A stretch of 64,000 nt of DNA from Pseudomonas lini. Lineage in GTDB: Bacteria; Pseudomonadota; Gammaproteobacteria; Pseudomonadales; Pseudomonadaceae. The stretch covers positions 1,178,001 to 1,242,000 of the forward strand of contig NZ_OZ061318.1 of assembly GCF_964063345.1 (NCBI RefSeq), read 5' to 3'. Below the pieces are notes generated by a model. That model saw only the letters and a program-made list of their open reading frames with translations. It made no database searches and was not told the origin of the DNA. This document shows, in pieces, positions 62,601 through 64,000 of the stretch. Position 1 is the first letter of the stretch, and the number at the start of each line of letters is the position of its first letter. The translations under genes and the position numbers were made by a program.

Positions 62601-64000
62601 TGCTCGCTTCGATCAGCTGAGCGCATTCGTCGTAGCGGTAACTGACCAGCGTCCGCTCGGTGTGCCAGGCCTCAGCGAGGGTCTGCGCCGGGACAAACAC
62701 CTGATAGTCGACGGCGATCAGATGCGCGCGGTCATAGCGCAACAGCAAGGCGCGGCCGGCGCCGTTGTCGAGGCGCTGGATGCGCTGCTGGCGGTCGCGG
62801 GTGATGCGCAGGCGGTTGTCGTAGGCGTCGCTGATCGCCGTCAGATAACCATTGCGGAAGTGGTAGAAACGCGCGTCGTCGCCAGCTTGGGCGAGGATCA
62901 GTTCTTCGGGATCATCGCCGAGATAAATCGCCGCGCGCGACAGGCTGTTGTGGATCGCCGGGCGTTCATGGTTCGGTAATGGAAACGGGGTGCGACGGTT
63001 TTCGTGGTCGATCCAGATAACCGTGTCACCCTCGATCTCCAGTCGATGGGCGAGCGAATGGCTCCAGCCGAAGCCCAATCCACAGTCGATCTCGGCGGCG
63101 CTGGTGCGATAGAGCCGGGTGAAGTCGAACGGCAGAACCCCATCCAGCGATCCGTCAGTGAGGGTCAGCAGTTCTTCGCCGGTGACCATCGACACCGGGC
63201 ATTTGTTGGTGGCAGTTTTATTGGCCGAGTCGGCACTGTCGCCGTTGGGGTTTTTTGCTTGATCCGGGACGTTGTCGTGGTGTTCGTTTTGCTTGAGCGT
63301 GGTGTTGCGCTTGGCATCCCAGCGCAGTTGCATCCGACCCTTTTTCAGACCCGCCGCCACACCGCGTGCGGCGACGGCTTTGTACTGGTCGACGTACTTC
63401 ATGAAGGTGTTGAGGATATTGAAAGTGGCCTCGACAAAGCGCATCGCAAGGCCAGCCAGCAACGCCCCGTACTTAATCCCACGAAGTGTGAGATAGGCCT
63501 TGGCGGCGGGTATACCGACACCCGTCCAGGCCAGCGCCAAAGCAATCAGAATATCGATCAGTACCGAAACAATGACTTGGCTGGTCACCTCCGCCGTGTT
63601 GCCAGCGATCTCGCTGGGCGGGAGCATTTCCAGCCAGAGACTTGCAGTACGCAGCAGTAAACAGAGCGCCGCTTCGTCACTGGCCAGCAGTTGGACTTTG
63701 GCCATGACCTGCGGCGCTGTCTCCGCAAGCTTGGCCAACTCATCGGCGCCACTGCCCAAACGTTCAGCGAACTTGCGGGGATCCTGAAGGATGTCCGAGA
63801 GCAGGCTGAGGCTGTCCCAAACACCGATGACCGCCGCCCAACTGCCCGCCAGCATGCCGTTACCGGCGGCCGCAAAAGTCGATTGCGACCATTGCGGTTT
63901 AAATCCTTCCCACTCTTTGCGTAGCCAGCCCTCCAGCTCGTTGGCCAGGCCTTTGTAGGAATCAAAAAGGTCATCGACTTGCTTCGGAGTAACTTCACCC
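59644..64000 (-). CDS. Rhs-family polymorphic toxin (5' end outside the window)
   Basis: At least 1450 residues are visible; the frame is open to the right edge. Order: a helical N-terminal region with a hydrophobic hairpin (VIVSVLIDILIALALAWTGV), the DUF6531-type start of the Rhs shell (CPVSMVTGEELLTLTDGSLD), about 20 YD repeats, the Rhs core (GQYFDAESGLHYNRHRYYNP) and the self-cleavage motif WVDPLGL (DPLGL at 60178-60192). The last 176 residues are the toxin tip, containing HMVGKHSPAVPDAKWKQRA, SSRFSSWELMLEAY and a terminal LYPIK. Delivery by a type VI system through VgrG or PAAR proteins is likely from family knowledge, but no such gene is in the window. Confidence 0.93.
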   Translation of the reverse strand, partial: GEVTPKQVDDLFDSYKGLANELEGWLRKEWEGFKPQWSQSTFAAAGNGMLAGSWAAVIGVWDSLSLLSDILQDPRKFAERLGSGADELAKLAETAPQVMAKVQLLASDEAALCLLLRTASLWLEMLPPSEIAGNTAEVTSQVIVSVLIDILIALALAWTGVGIPAAKAYLTLRGIKYGALLAGLAMRFVEATFNILNTFMKYVDQYKAVAARGVAAGLKKGRMQLRWDAKRNTTLKQNEHHDNVPDQAKNPNGDSADSANKTATNKCPVSMVTGEELLTLTDGSLDGVLPFDFTRLYRTSAAEIDCGLGFGWSHSLAHRLEIEGDTVIWIDHENRRTPFPLPNHERPAIHNSLSRAAIYLGDDPEELILAQAGDDARFYHFRNGYLTAISDAYDNRLRITRDRQQRIQRLDNGAGRALLLRYDRAHLIAVDYQVFVPAQTLAEAWHTERTLVSYRYDECAQLIEASNAAGESERYDYDDRHVILQRQLAGGASFFWAWERSGKAARCIRHWASFAQMDACYVWDDQGSVTVHNVDGSQEVYLHDDRARLVRKVELDGGEQLKAYDDQGRLIAEQDPLGAITEYRYDEVGRLVALIPPEDEPTSYEYRNGFLHARYRGKAVWKYRRNAQGDVTEATDPDGQVTHYHYDAQGRLLSIRYPDTSRHVFVWNALGQLVEETLPDGGQRRFSYDALGRQITRQDEHGALTRYQWDAVGRLIQTTLPTGASRGFSYNAYGKITAERDELGRVTRYEYVDDLHLVSRRINPDGTQLNYRYDNAQLLLTEIENESGEKYQLDYTPNGLIRQETGFDGRRTAYAYDLNGHLLEKTEFGDGGSQLVTAYERDPAGRLLVKILPDGIKVGYHYDSLGRLTSVDDGHDHPLEFEYDRQDRLITEHQGWGTLRYAYDACGQLKRLRLPDNSKLDYHHAKGGALTAIDLNGARLTSHTYKSGRELQRQQGLLLSEYAYDDQGRLKAHAVSQQQKNLYRRDYAYSLNGNLDHIADTRHGQRNYQYDPLNRLIRVRHTRDDPAESFAHDPAGNLLMQDRPGAATVKGNRLLMQGDRHYDYDAFGNLIRERRGTAQKLITEYRYDCQHRLVGVTTPDGRCSSYRYDAFGRRIAKIVDGHTTEFFWQGDHLVAESSREHYRSYLYEPGSFRPLAMLDGKGPRKACPFYYQLDHLGTPQELTDYSGEIVWSAKYNAYGKVTHLALGGGEQLEQPLRFQGQYFDAESGLHYNRHRYYNPEVGRYLTPDPIKLAGGLNQYQYTPNPTGWVDPLGLSGNCPPPNKPGCGAPDDTTGARVDEGEPALPKPKLSAQELAEKEVRRLDKSQSMHMVGKHSPAVPDAKWKQRAIDGTDPITGRKPWHQRGNPSSRFSSWELMLEAYTLATTRTERGLSRFTGTDGEGHNIVRMRLPGAGEGYVPNTRSKENPRLIKLDGFEMKFNAAGVPFTLYPIK

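Overview
The window looks like chromosomal DNA of a fluorescent Pseudomonas (P. fluorescens group). Three things point there: GC-rich codon use in most genes, dozens of REP palindromes of the kind typical of that group, and a gene order that, from memory, matches blocks of the P. aeruginosa chromosome (mtnC-mtnD-mtnB-MFS-aroC-hydrolase-prmB-isochorismatase-Smr-folE; htrB-minCDE-rluA-apeB; GntR-ABC transporter-HAD-quinone reductase-prc-EAL/GGDEF). No tRNA, rRNA, CRISPR array, integrase or prophage module was seen.

Layout. 0-2.6 kb: long-chain acyl-CoA synthetase and a DUF3509 protein. 2.7-7.0 kb, minus strand: methionine salvage genes mtnC, mtnD, mtnB with an MFS transporter and aroC. 7.1-13.1 kb: alpha/beta hydrolase, tail-anchored protein, prmB, isochorismatase-like, Smr protein, folE, glutaredoxin-like protein. 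13.8-22.9 kb: purine/urate catabolism, with an NCS2 permease, LysE exporter, hiuH, puuE, uraD, alc, allA, puuD and a Tsx/OmpK-like channel. These enzymes take urate through 5-hydroxyisourate, OHCU, allantoin, allantoate and ureidoglycolate to glyoxylate. Three of the promoters share a TTGTAYACAA palindrome. 23-29.9 kb: patatin, htrB, minCDE, rluA, apeB and a small membrane protein. 29.9-32.2 kb: an S-type pyocin (HNH DNase) split by one in-frame amber codon, with an intact immunity gene, inserted in otherwise conserved backbone.

32.4-38.8 kb: a UTRA/GntR regulator and an ABC importer that carries a cytoplasmic alkaline-phosphatase-superfamily hydrolase inside its operon. Sites resembling the PhnF operator lie in front of the regulator and the transporter, suggesting uptake and hydrolysis of an organophosphorus compound. 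38.9-44.0 kb: quinone oxidoreductase, prc, EAL-CBS-GGDEF protein. 44.06-45.3 kb: an IS3-family element inserted in the centre of a REP palindrome. 45.3-47.7 kb: DapF-like protein without catalytic cysteines and an MFS transporter. 47.7-48.2 kb: tandem REP array. 48.2-52.2 kb: fecA-fecR-fecI ferric citrate system. 52.6-55.3 kb: EmrAB-like efflux pump.

55.5-64.0 kb: a DUF6124-type gene and then an Rhs polymorphic-toxin island. A large Rhs protein (start beyond the window) is followed by its immunity gene and by an AT-rich tail of displaced toxin tips, three paralogous immunity genes, two paralogues of a second immunity-like family and a CdiI-like remnant. Recurring short repeats separate these modules. 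This island and its junction repeats are the strongest candidate for something poorly described.
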